In this document: piece by piece, positions 27,033 to 34,975 of the stretch
Layout: every line of letters begins with the position of its first letter
Numbering within the stretch: the stretch's first letter is position 1
Origin: Eubacteriales bacterium
Lineage (GTDB): Bacteria > Bacillota > Clostridia > Christensenellales > CAG-138
Assembly: GCA_021372675.1 (NCBI GenBank)
Contig: JAJFTZ010000044.1
Location: forward strand, 1-37,146
Reading direction: 5' to 3'
DNA length: 37,146 nucleotides
Notes under the pieces: generated by a model
What the model saw: only the letters and a program-made list of their open reading frames with translations
Databases searched by the model: none
What the model was told of the DNA's origin: nothing
Program-made: the position numbers and the translations under genes

Positions 27033-27863
27033 ATGTTCGGTTATATCGCCCCAAATCAGGACGAGCTCAAGGTACGCGAGCTTAAAGCTTATCGCGCCTA
27101 TTACTGCGGCCTTTGCAGGGCGGTCAAGAAAAACTACGGGGAATCGGCGAGGCTCACCCTTAATTACGACTGCGCGTTTTTGGCGATGCTCCTTTCGGGA
27201 GCCGCTGAAGGGGAGGCGGAGCCTTTTTACGAGGGACATTGCGCTTATAAGCTCTTTTTGCGCAAGCGACCGATCGCGAAATATACCGAAACGCTCGGCT
27301 TCGCGGCCGATTATGAGGTGCTGCTTTCGTATTACAAACTGCGCGACGATTGGGACGACGAAAAACGCCTCCTCGGAGCGGCGGGAAGCGCGGCGCTTTA
27401 CCCGGCGTTTAAGCGGGCAAAGCGGCGAAACGCAGCGCTCGCGGCGGTCGTGGAGGATGGTATTCATAGGCTTCGTGCGCTTGAAGCCGAGCGCTGCGCC
27501 GAGCCGGACGCTCCAGCCGACGCCTTCGCCTCGATGCTCCGCGAAGCGGTCTCCCTCGCGCCTAACCTCAAGGATCCCGATAGGCGGGCCATGAAAAGCC
27601 TCGCCTACAACATCGGTAAGTGGGTCTATCTCGCCGACGCGTGGGACGACAGGGAGAAGGATAAAAAAAGCGGCGCCTATAACCCCTTCCTCGCCGCGAA
27701 CGCGGACAGGGAGCGCGCCTCTTTTAACCTGCGTTACAGCCTGAACGAAGCCGTCAACGCCTACGAGCTGATCGACCTTAAGTCTAACCGCGGCGTTCTT
27801 GACAATATTATGTATGTGGGCTGCCCGGAAAAAACGGAGCGTTTGCTTGCGAACGGCAACTAG
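27033..27863 (+). CDS. DUF5685 family protein
   Basis: This 276-residue, largely helical soluble protein matches the DUF5685 family by its N-terminal MFGYIAPNQDELKVRELKAY, the YYCGLCRAV motif with two cysteines (near residues 27-30), LTLNYDCAFL, and the late YNIGKWVYLADAWDDREKD followed by SGAYNPFL. Aspartate clusters (RDDWDDEK, AWDDREKD) and the conserved cysteines suggest a metal or cofactor site, but no function is known to me. The ribosome binding site (ACGG) is weak. A J-domain gene starts 23 bases after its stop, and a membrane-protein gene follows that. Confidence 0.86.
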   Translation: MFGYIAPNQDELKVRELKAYRAYYCGLCRAVKKNYGESARLTLNYDCAFLAMLLSGAAEGEAEPFYEGHCAYKLFLRKRPIAKYTETLGFAADYEVLLSYYKLRDDWDDEKRLLGAAGSAALYPAFKRAKRRNAALAAVVEDGIHRLRALEAERCAEPDAPADAFASMLREAVSLAPNLKDPDRRAMKSLAYNIGKWVYLADAWDDREKDKKSGAYNPFLAANADRERASFNLRYSLNEAVNAYELIDLKSNRGVLDNIMYVGCPEKTERLLANGN

Positions 27864-27886
27864 CCTTGCCTGCATTGGAGGAAACC

Positions 27887-28528
27887 ATGAACAATCCCTA
27901 TAAGGTGCTCGGCGTCCGCGAGGACGCCACGCAGGAGGAAATACGCGCCGCGTATCTGAGCCTTGTGAAAAAGTACCATCCGGATAAGTATAGCGACAGC
28001 GACCTGAAGGAGCTCGCCAACGAAAAGCTGGTCGAGATCAACGCCGCTTACGAGTTCCTCACCAAAAAAGGCTCGCAGCGCTCAAGTTCGGCCTCCTACA
28101 GCGACGCGCGGCCCGGCGACCGGAGCTACAGCGGCAGCGGCGGCTCCTATTCCGGCCCCAACGCGGCGGAATTTGCGCGCGCGCGCCTCTACATCAACCA
28201 AAACAACCTGCAATCCGCCCGTGCCGTGCTCGACGCCATCCCCGTGCGAAACGCGGAGTGGTACTATCTCTACGGCGTCGTTTACCTGCGGCAGGGCTGG
28301 TACGACAAGGCCTACGATTACTTTGGCAGGGCGGTGCAGCAGGAACCGGCCAATTCCGAATACAACGCCGCTTACCAATCGGTGCGAAGCTCCGGCAGCT
28401 CTTATTCGCGGGGGAACTACGGCGGCGGCTATTCGCGCGGCGTCTCCGGCTGCGACGTGTGCGGGGGGCTTTTGTGCGCGGACTGCTGCTGCGAAAGCTG
28501 CGGCGGCGACCTTATCCCCTGTTGCTAG
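27887..28528 (+). CDS. J-domain protein with TPR-like middle and cysteine-cluster C-terminus
   Basis: This 213-residue protein has an N-terminal J domain (about residues 2-66) with KYHPDKY. A low-complexity Ser/Tyr/Gly linker follows, then a TPR-like helical pair region (about 93-157, WYYLYGVVYLRQGWYDKAYDYF), a second Ser/Tyr/Gly linker, and a tail in which all nine cysteines fall in the last 25 residues (CDVCGG, CADCCCESCGG, ending PCC). J domains recruit DnaK; the cysteine tail probably binds metal or an Fe-S cluster. ATG 27887 with GGAGG is preferred to TTG 27866. It is four bases from the next gene's start. Confidence 0.88.
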   Translation: MNNPYKVLGVREDATQEEIRAAYLSLVKKYHPDKYSDSDLKELANEKLVEINAAYEFLTKKGSQRSSSASYSDARPGDRSYSGSGGSYSGPNAAEFARARLYINQNNLQSARAVLDAIPVRNAEWYYLYGVVYLRQGWYDKAYDYFGRAVQQEPANSEYNAAYQSVRSSGSSYSRGNYGGGYSRGVSGCDVCGGLLCADCCCESCGGDLIPCC

Positions 28529-28531
28529 GCC

Positions 28532-29071
28532 ATGCGTAAGCTCGGCAGTTCCAAACAAATAACGCTCGGCGCGATGGTCGTATCGCTTACGGTACTCATG
28601 CTTTACGCCGGAGCGGTGCTGCCCGCGGGCAAGCTCGCGTGCTATTTCATCGCGTCGCTTTTCGTATACGTGCTTTCCTTCGAGGGCGCATATCTCGCGG
28701 CTGTTTTATCGTATATCGCCTCGTCGCTGCTCGCGTTTTTGCTGATCCCCGATAAGCTCTCTTTGCTCCCGTTTTTCGCGTTGCTCGGGCATTTCGGCAT
28801 CTTCAAAGCGTTCGCGCGATCGCATATACGCGACCGCTTCATCCGCGCCGTCGCGTATCTCATCTACTGCTCCGTTTTTACGGCAATCGCCGCGCTGGCG
28901 GCATTTTATCTGCTCGGCTTCGACATATTTGAAAGCATACCGTTCGATCTGCCGGTCTACGCGGCGATCCTTATTCTAGAGGCGGCGTTTGCAGTTTACG
29001 CGCTGCTTTACTTATTTTGCCAGCAGTTTTATGAAACCCACATCCGCAACAGCCTGCTTTCCAAAAAGTAA
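28532..29071 (+). CDS. Small multi-pass membrane protein, unknown function
   Basis: This 179-residue protein has about five hydrophobic helices (roughly residues 10-33, 38-72, 76-89, 104-127 and 137-165) and a short basic tail. The length and topology recall small integral proteins such as ECF-transporter S components, but I see no ligand motif, so this stays a guess. The ATG is three bases after the J-domain gene's stop and its ribosome binding site must lie within that gene's end. It closes the DUF5685 / J-domain / membrane set, and a terminator follows at 29090. Confidence 0.8.
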   Translation: MRKLGSSKQITLGAMVVSLTVLMLYAGAVLPAGKLACYFIASLFVYVLSFEGAYLAAVLSYIASSLLAFLLIPDKLSLLPFFALLGHFGIFKAFARSHIRDRFIRAVAYLIYCSVFTAIAALAAFYLLGFDIFESIPFDLPVYAAILILEAAFAVYALLYLFCQQFYETHIRNSLLSKK

Positions 29072-29089
29072 CAGGAAGGAAGGTGCCCG

Positions 29090-29115
29090 CGAAACGCACC
29101 GCGTTCCGTTTTTTT
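29090..29115 (+). terminator. Intrinsic terminator of the DUF5685/J-domain/membrane set
   Basis: CGAAACGC pairs with GCGTTCCG around loop ACC, with one A/C mismatch, followed by seven T. Confidence 0.65.
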
Positions 29116-29193
29116 ATCGGCTTTCATACTAACCGCCCTCCAAAACGGCAATGATAACAGCGTATTGAAGAGGTTTCGGGGAGGCGTGTTTTT

Positions 29194-31569
29194 ATGAAGC
29201 GGCAAAAGAAGCGGAGCGGGATAGGCAGGTTATTCAAGGGGCTGTTCCTCGCGTTTTTTCTTGCCGCCGCGGCGTTCGTGCTGTTTTTTGCCGTCACGCT
29301 TTTAGACCTCGACGCGTGGGATAAGTTCGACGCGAAAAAAATACTCGACGTGGATCAAACGCTCGTCGTATACGATGCGCAGGGAAACGAGTACACACGC
29401 CTGCACGGCCTTGAGGATCGCGTGTGGGTGCCGCTCGGCGACGTGCCCGACATCGTCGTGAAGGCGTTCGTGAGCGCGGAGGACATGAGATTTTACGAGC
29501 ACTTCGGCGTGGATATCATACGCATCTTCGGCGCGGCATGGCAGGATATCAAGGCGGGCAGCTTCGTGCAGGGCGCGTCTACCATAAGCCAGCAGCTCAT
29601 CAAGCTAAGCCATCTCACCTCTGAAAAAACCATTTCCCGAAAGCTTGAGGAAGCCGTTTTAGCCTACCAGATGGAGCAAAGCTATACCAAGGATCAAATC
29701 ATGGAGATGTATCTCAACTACATCTACTTCGGCGGCGGGTATTACGGCATCGAGGCTGCCTCGCTCGGCTATTTCGGCGTGCACGCGAGCGAGCTTTCGA
29801 CCGCCGAGGGCGCCATGCTCGCGGGCGTGCTCAAATCCACGGCGCGTTACGCGCCGCATTTGAACTACGATGCGTCCGTGGAGCGCCGCAACCATGTTTT
29901 AGGGCTCATGTATGAGCAGGGATATCTTTCGGAAGAGGAGCGCGTAAGCGCGCAGGCGGAAAAGGCCGTAATCGTCCGCTCGGTCGGTGATACTGCCAAG
30001 CGCGGCTATTACGTGGATCAGGCGCTTTCGGACGCCGCAAAGCTTCTGAACGTGGATTTCGACATGCTTCTTACGGGCGGCTACCGCGTCTATACGGCGC
30101 TGGACCCGGAGCTTCAAAGCTATTGCGAGGCCATGTTCACGGACGACGCCATGTTCCCCACGGCGGATTGCGAAGGCGCGCTCGTGGTGCAGCAGGCCAA
30201 CACGGGCCGCGTGATCGCGCTCGTGGGCGGGCGGGAAAGCGGCGCGTCCATGGCCTTCAACCGCGCCGTGTCCATCCGCAGGCAACCGGGCTCGGTCATT
30301 AAGCCCGTCATCGTGTACGCGCCGGCGCTCGAGGAGCACGGCTTCACGGCGGCGAGCATGCTGCTCGACGAGCCCACGGATTTCAACGGCTACACGCCGA
30401 GCAATTTCGGCGATAAATACTACGGCTGGGTGACGCTGCGCGAGGCGGTGAAGCGCTCGCTCAACGTGCCCGCGGTAAAGGTGCTCTATGAGATCGGCGT
30501 GCAAAGCGGCAAGCGCGTCGCGGAAGCGTGCGGCATACGCTTTGTGGAGGAGGACACGAGCCTCACGCTCGCACTCGGCGGGTTCACCTACGGCGTTTCC
30601 CCGTGGCAGATCGCGGGCGCGTACGCTTGCTTCGCCTCGGGCGGGGTGTTCAACTCGCCCACGCTCGTCACAAAAATCACCGACGCGAAGGGCAAGGTGC
30701 TTTACGAATATCGCCCCGAGCAAAAACGCATCCTCAGCGAGCAGAATAACTTTATCCTCACAAGCATGCTCCAAAGCGCCATCAGCGAAGGGACGGGGCG
30801 AAGGCTCGGCGAGCTCAACATACCCCTCGCGGGAAAGACGGGCACAGTGGGGGAGGGGGGTGGCAACCGCGACGCGTGGATGGCCGCCTATAACCCGGAA
30901 TATGCCGCCGCGGTGTGGATGGGCTATGACAGCTCCGAGGACGGCAAGGCGCTGCCCTCGGCCGCGACGGGCGGCACGTACCCAGCGCTGCTCCTACGGG
31001 GTTTATTCTCCAAGCTGTACGAAAACTCGGACGCGCCCGATTTTACGATGCCGCCGGGCATTGTGGAATGCAAGCTCGACCTGCACGCGCTCGGCGAAGC
31101 GCACGAGGTGCTGCTTGCGACCGCGCTCACCCCACAAAAGAGCACCGTTACGGAAATCTTCGTGGAGGGGACGGAGCCCACCAAGCAGAGCGACTATTGG
31201 GTGGTGCCGTACCCGGTCGCCAACTTCAACGTGACGCTCAACGCCGACGGTTATCCGTCCATCAGCTTCACGCCCCGCCAAGCCTTTGTGGAATACCGCC
31301 TTTACAGGGAGGAGGGCGGTACGAGCGTGCTCGTGAACAAATGGAAGGGGAAGGGAAGCGTGAGCTATGTGGACAGGGGCGTAGCGGCGGGCACGAGTTG
31401 CCTGTATTACGTGGTACCCGTGCACCCGGAGCTTAGGGTCAATTCACAGGAGGTGACGGGGCCGGCCTCCTCGAAGATCGGCGTCATCATCCCGAAACGA
31501 AGCGCGCCGACCTCCTCGCCGGAGGATGGGGACGACCAGGGCCTAACGATCGACGCGCTGCCCCCGTAA
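29194..31569 (+). CDS. Class A penicillin-binding protein (PBP1A family) with C-terminal FN3-like domain
   Basis: This 791-residue bifunctional peptidoglycan synthase has a short cytoplasmic tail and one N-terminal helix (about residues 13-35). The glycosyltransferase domain (about 65-240) has the catalytic glutamate E96 in SAEDMRFYEHFG, and GASTISQQLIK and RKLEEAVLAYQME follow. The transpeptidase domain (about 310-615) has SVIK (S367), SLN (about residue 428) and KTGT (K548). Residues about 675-765 (VEYRLYREEGG ... CLYYVVPVHPE) look like a fibronectin type III domain, followed by a Pro/Ser/Asp-rich end. It polymerises and cross-links glycan outside the membrane. GGGGAGG precedes the ATG. Confidence 0.95.
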   Translation: MKRQKKRSGIGRLFKGLFLAFFLAAAAFVLFFAVTLLDLDAWDKFDAKKILDVDQTLVVYDAQGNEYTRLHGLEDRVWVPLGDVPDIVVKAFVSAEDMRFYEHFGVDIIRIFGAAWQDIKAGSFVQGASTISQQLIKLSHLTSEKTISRKLEEAVLAYQMEQSYTKDQIMEMYLNYIYFGGGYYGIEAASLGYFGVHASELSTAEGAMLAGVLKSTARYAPHLNYDASVERRNHVLGLMYEQGYLSEEERVSAQAEKAVIVRSVGDTAKRGYYVDQALSDAAKLLNVDFDMLLTGGYRVYTALDPELQSYCEAMFTDDAMFPTADCEGALVVQQANTGRVIALVGGRESGASMAFNRAVSIRRQPGSVIKPVIVYAPALEEHGFTAASMLLDEPTDFNGYTPSNFGDKYYGWVTLREAVKRSLNVPAVKVLYEIGVQSGKRVAEACGIRFVEEDTSLTLALGGFTYGVSPWQIAGAYACFASGGVFNSPTLVTKITDAKGKVLYEYRPEQKRILSEQNNFILTSMLQSAISEGTGRRLGELNIPLAGKTGTVGEGGGNRDAWMAAYNPEYAAAVWMGYDSSEDGKALPSAATGGTYPALLLRGLFSKLYENSDAPDFTMPPGIVECKLDLHALGEAHEVLLATALTPQKSTVTEIFVEGTEPTKQSDYWVVPYPVANFNVTLNADGYPSISFTPRQAFVEYRLYREEGGTSVLVNKWKGKGSVSYVDRGVAAGTSCLYYVVPVHPELRVNSQEVTGPASSKIGVIIPKRSAPTSSPEDGDDQGLTIDALPP

Positions 31570-31596
31570 AAACCGACGAGTACTGACAATTCTTTT

Positions 31597-31623
31597 CGGC
31601 GCGCGTAATCTGCGCGCCGTTTT
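31597..31623 (+). terminator. Intrinsic terminator of the penicillin-binding protein gene
   Basis: CGGCGCGC pairs perfectly with GCGCGCCG around a seven-base loop, followed by TTTTC. The T-run is short but the stem is strong. Confidence 0.68.
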
Positions 31624-31626
31624 CAC

Positions 31627-31665
31627 TTGACGCAAACGCGAATTATAAGTAATATTATATATAAT
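31627..31665 (+). promoter_or_regulatory. Promoter and candidate auto-operator of the GntR regulator
   Basis: TTGACG (31627-31632) is 17 bases from TAATAT (31650-31655). The perfect 12-base palindrome ATTATATATAAT (31654-31665) covers the end of the -10 and the likely start site, a usual place for autorepression by FCD-type GntR proteins. The AT-rich palindrome could also be chance. Confidence 0.42.
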
Positions 31666-31731
31666 AGGCACGAATTAAACGGTCTTTTATGGTTCGATCC
31701 ATATCTTATTGATTCTAAGGAAGTGCAGCAA

Positions 31732-32403
31732 ATGGAATTAAAAAAAATAGCGTCGGAGATGCAGCCCAAATCCATGGCGGCGCGGGATTGGGTGTTTCAA
31801 GTGATCCGTACCGCCATCGTGCGCGGCGTTTTGCCCGGTGACATGCCCTTGAGGCAGGACGAGATATCCGCCGCGCTGAGCGTGAGCCACATCCCCGTGC
31901 GCGAGGCGTTTCGTCAGCTTGAGGCGCAGGGGCTTGTGCGCATCTACCCCAACCGCGGCGTGGTGGTATCCAAGCTTTCCAAGCACGAGATGGAAAACGT
32001 GATGGATACGCGCATCATGCTGGAGATCGGCGCCATACGCGCGGCGCTACCCCATATCGGGCAGGCGGATCTCGACAAGGCTTATATCTGTCTCGAGGAA
32101 TACGCAACCGAAAAAAACTACAACCGCTTCGACGAGCTCAACCTCCGCTTGCATTTCTCGCTCTACGAGCTCTCCGACAACCAGTTATTGCTTTCCTTGA
32201 TCGACCAGTTCCACGCCAATGTGGATCGCTACATCCACCCCTTTTACAGCGAGCAGAACGACGCGGAGCTTCGCTCCATCGACGAACACCGCGCGCTCAT
32301 CGACGCGTGCCGCGGCAAAGACATGGAGCTTGCTACGGCGGTGCTTCGCACGCATCTTGAAAAAACCAAGATACTGCTCTTAAGCTCGCCCTTGCTCTCG
32401 TAA
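31732..32403 (+). CDS. GntR family transcriptional regulator, FCD (FadR-type) subgroup
   Basis: This 223-residue regulator has an N-terminal winged helix (about residues 15-80) with LRQDEISAALSVSHIPVREA, the GntR recognition helix. The C-terminal all-helical FCD ligand domain follows (about 90-215). Candidate metal ligands are H141, H186 and H208, with N137 where many members have Asp. FCD regulators bind small carboxylates or sugar acids; the effector is unknown. ATG 31732 (AAGGA upstream) is preferred because the longer frame from TTG 31627 would start in the promoter. It stands alone between two terminators, so its targets may be elsewhere. Confidence 0.9.
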   Translation: MELKKIASEMQPKSMAARDWVFQVIRTAIVRGVLPGDMPLRQDEISAALSVSHIPVREAFRQLEAQGLVRIYPNRGVVVSKLSKHEMENVMDTRIMLEIGAIRAALPHIGQADLDKAYICLEEYATEKNYNRFDELNLRLHFSLYELSDNQLLLSLIDQFHANVDRYIHPFYSEQNDAELRSIDEHRALIDACRGKDMELATAVLRTHLEKTKILLLSSPLLS

Positions 32404-32432
32404 GCGCTTTGCTTTTTTAAGCTTTTTGCCGG

Positions 32433-32456
32433 AAGCTCCGCGTAAGCGGAGCTTTT
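32433..32456 (+). terminator. Intrinsic terminator of the GntR regulator gene
   Basis: A nine-pair perfect stem AAGCTCCGC / GCGGAGCTT with loop GTAA runs into TTTT. Confidence 0.78.
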
Positions 32457-32496
32457 CCGCGCGGAATTGGTTCTTTTATCCGTTTCATAAATAGGC

Positions 32497-32502
32497 TATA
32501 AT
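32497..32502 (+). promoter_or_regulatory. -10 element of the ftsK-rimO-pgsA-cinA cluster
   Basis: A consensus TATAAT lies 31 bases before the ATG at 32534; the hexamer 17 bases upstream is a poor TTTTAT. An ATG at 32501 overlaps this element, which argues for the downstream start. Confidence 0.45.
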
Positions 32503-32533
32503 GTTATCGATCGCAAACGAACGAGGTGTTTGT

Positions 32534-34975
32534 ATGGCTGCAAAGAAAACGAGGGCAACGGTGGGGCGCGCGCAGACCAAAAGAGAGGTCTGGGGCGTGC
32601 TTTTCATCGCTTTCGGGCTGTTTTTTGCCGTAAGCCTCTATTCCGACGCGGTCGGTATCGTGGGCACGGCTATCAGCGGCTTCTTGTTCGGCCTCACGGG
32701 GCTTTTAGGCTACGCGCTGCCCGTGCTTACGGTGGCGCTAGGCGTTTTCATCATCGCCGTCACGAAGCGGGCCATGAAGGTCTCCACGCTCTTAACCTCC
32801 ATGCTCGGCGTGCTCTTTCTCATGGTGCTGTTCCACGTTTTCAAGCGCACTGCGATCGAAAACGTCAGCTTGCTCCAATTCATCAAGGACGCCTATACGC
32901 TCGGTAAGGAAAGCCGCACAGGCGGCGGCTTTTTCGGCGGGCTTCTGGCATACCCCTCGCTGCATCTTCTCGGCACGGTAGGGAGCTATATCTTCTATAT
33001 CGCGGGCGCGCTCATATGCGTGCTCGTTCTTACGCGCATCTCCCTGAGGCGTACGGGGGAGAAGGTCGGCCAGTCCATCAAAGCCGGCGTTGAAAACGTG
33101 ACGGAGCTTTTCGAGCGCGGCGGCGAGCTTTATACGGAGGACCTTTCGGATACGGCCAATAAGCCCGAGCCGCGCGCGCGGCGGGGAAGGCGCGAGGTCA
33201 GGCAGGAGGCGATCCTTCAGGCCGACGCTCGCAAGGTGAAAAACGCCGAGGAAGAACTGAATTTCCTCCCAGCGTCGGGCACCATCGAGAAAAAGCAAAA
33301 TGCCGCCCGAAAGCCCGAACGCTCGCTCGCCTTCCATGGCAAGGGCGAAACGGACGACACGCTTTACGACGATTACATTCCCCCCGAACCGCCGCCCCCG
33401 TCGGAGCGCGTTTCGAGGATATCGAAATATGCGCCCTTGCCGGCAGAACCGGTCATACCCGAAAAGAAGCACAAGAACACGCAGCAGAGCGTGGAGCCGA
33501 TCGTCCCTCCGCATACGGACGTGCCGGTGATCGAATACCAGCGCCCGCCGTTCACGCTTTTGAAAAAGCCCTCCCAGCCGACGGGCACGGCGGAATCCCC
33601 GGCGGAGAAGGGGAGGCTTTTGCTTGAAACGCTCTCTAACTTCAACATCGAGGCCCGCATTATCAACGTAAGCGTTGGCCCCGTGGTGACGCGCTACGAG
33701 CTGCAGCCCGCGCAGGGCGTGCGCGTTAACCGCATCACCACGCTTGGAGACGATATCGCGCTCGCACTCGCCGCGCCGAGCGTGCGCATCGAGGCGCCCA
33801 TCCCCGGCAAGGCGGCCATCGGCATCGAGATCCCCAACAAAGACGTGGCGAGCGTCGTGCTGAGGGAGCTTATCGAATCCAGGGATTTTCAAGGCTCGAA
33901 ATCGCCCATCACGTTTGCGCTCGGCAAGGATATCGCGGGGAAGATCGTCTGCGCCGATCTCGATAAAATGCCGCATCTTCTCATTGCGGGCACTACGGGT
34001 TCCGGCAAGAGCGTGTGCATCAACAACATCATCCTGAGCATGATCTATAAATCCTCGCCCGCCGACGTGCGCATGATTCTCGTGGATCCCAAGGTGGTGG
34101 AGCTGAAGGTGTTTTCGCCCATGCCGCACCTGCTGCTGCCGGTGGTGACCGAGCCGAAAAAGGCGGTGAGCGCGCTCAAATGGGCCGTTACCGAAATGGA
34201 GCAGCGCTATAAAAAAATGGCCAAGTTCAACGCGCGCGACCTTGCCCGCTACAACGCTTTGCAGGCGCTGCCGGAGGACAGGCTCCCCAAGATCGTCATC
34301 ATTGTGGATGAGTTCGCCGACCTTATGATGGTCGCCTCCCGCGAGGTGGAGGATTCCATCCGCCGCATCGCGCAGCTCGGCCGCGCGTCGGGCATCCACC
34401 TTATTATCGCAACGCAGAGCCCCCGTGCGGACGTTATCACGGGGCTTATCAAGTCCAACATCCAATCGCGCATCGCGCTCACGGTATCCTCGGGGCTGGA
34501 GTCGCGCATCATCCTCGACGAAAACGGAGCGGAGCAGCTTTTGGGCAAGGGCGACCTTTTATTCCACGTAAGCGGCGCAAATAAGCCCTTGCGCGCGCAG
34601 GGCGCCTACGTCTCCGACGAGGAGGTGGAAGCCGTGATGGGCTTTTTCTCCCAGCAAAAGAGCGAACCGCAGTTCGAGCCGGACGTGCTTTCGGAGATCG
34701 ACGGCGCGCTCGCGCCCGGCGCGCAGGGCAACGGCAAGCAGGAGGACGAGCTTTTGCCCGAAGCCGTAAGGATCGTGCTCGACAGCGGGCAGGCTTCCAT
34801 TTCCATGATCCAGCGCAGGCTTCGCGTGGGCTACGCGCGCGCCGCGCGCCTGATCGATATCATGGAGCAAAAGGGCATCGTAAGCGGCTTTGACGGCGCG
34901 AAGCCCCGCAAAATACTGATCGACCAGCTCGGCTACGAGCGCATGTTCGGCAGCGAGCTTTCGGAGGACGAATGA
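32534..34975 (+). CDS. ftsK: DNA translocase FtsK/SpoIIIE
   Basis: This 813-residue translocase has about four to five N-terminal helices (residues 18-175), an acidic and proline-rich linker (to about 350), the beta and alpha motor domains, and a C-terminal winged-helix gamma domain that reads polar DNA signals (AVRIVLDSGQASISMIQRRL). Walker A is GTTGSGKS (K492) and Walker B is IIVDEFADL (D592, E593). It pumps chromosomal DNA through the division septum, and in spore formers into the forespore. ATG 32534 follows GAGGTG. The stop overlaps the rimO start by four bases. Whether it acts as FtsK or SpoIIIE cannot be told from sequence alone. Confidence 0.95.
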   Translation: MAAKKTRATVGRAQTKREVWGVLFIAFGLFFAVSLYSDAVGIVGTAISGFLFGLTGLLGYALPVLTVALGVFIIAVTKRAMKVSTLLTSMLGVLFLMVLFHVFKRTAIENVSLLQFIKDAYTLGKESRTGGGFFGGLLAYPSLHLLGTVGSYIFYIAGALICVLVLTRISLRRTGEKVGQSIKAGVENVTELFERGGELYTEDLSDTANKPEPRARRGRREVRQEAILQADARKVKNAEEELNFLPASGTIEKKQNAARKPERSLAFHGKGETDDTLYDDYIPPEPPPPSERVSRISKYAPLPAEPVIPEKKHKNTQQSVEPIVPPHTDVPVIEYQRPPFTLLKKPSQPTGTAESPAEKGRLLLETLSNFNIEARIINVSVGPVVTRYELQPAQGVRVNRITTLGDDIALALAAPSVRIEAPIPGKAAIGIEIPNKDVASVVLRELIESRDFQGSKSPITFALGKDIAGKIVCADLDKMPHLLIAGTTGSGKSVCINNIILSMIYKSSPADVRMILVDPKVVELKVFSPMPHLLLPVVTEPKKAVSALKWAVTEMEQRYKKMAKFNARDLARYNALQALPEDRLPKIVIIVDEFADLMMVASREVEDSIRRIAQLGRASGIHLIIATQSPRADVITGLIKSNIQSRIALTVSSGLESRIILDENGAEQLLGKGDLLFHVSGANKPLRAQGAYVSDEEVEAVMGFFSQQKSEPQFEPDVLSEIDGALAPGAQGNGKQEDELLPEAVRIVLDSGQASISMIQRRLRVGYARAARLIDIMEQKGIVSGFDGAKPRKILIDQLGYERMFGSELSEDE

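Noticed and set aside
29125..29131. CATACTA, a perfect sigma-G -10 sequence before the penicillin-binding protein gene
   Set aside because: The sequence 17-18 bases upstream is the T-run of a terminator and does not resemble a sigma-G -35.
32792..34465. Long minus-strand open frame (557 codons) opposite ftsK
   Set aside because: It is antisense to a clear ftsK gene. The translation is rich in Arg, His and Asp with no family motif, the usual shadow in GC-rich coding DNA.
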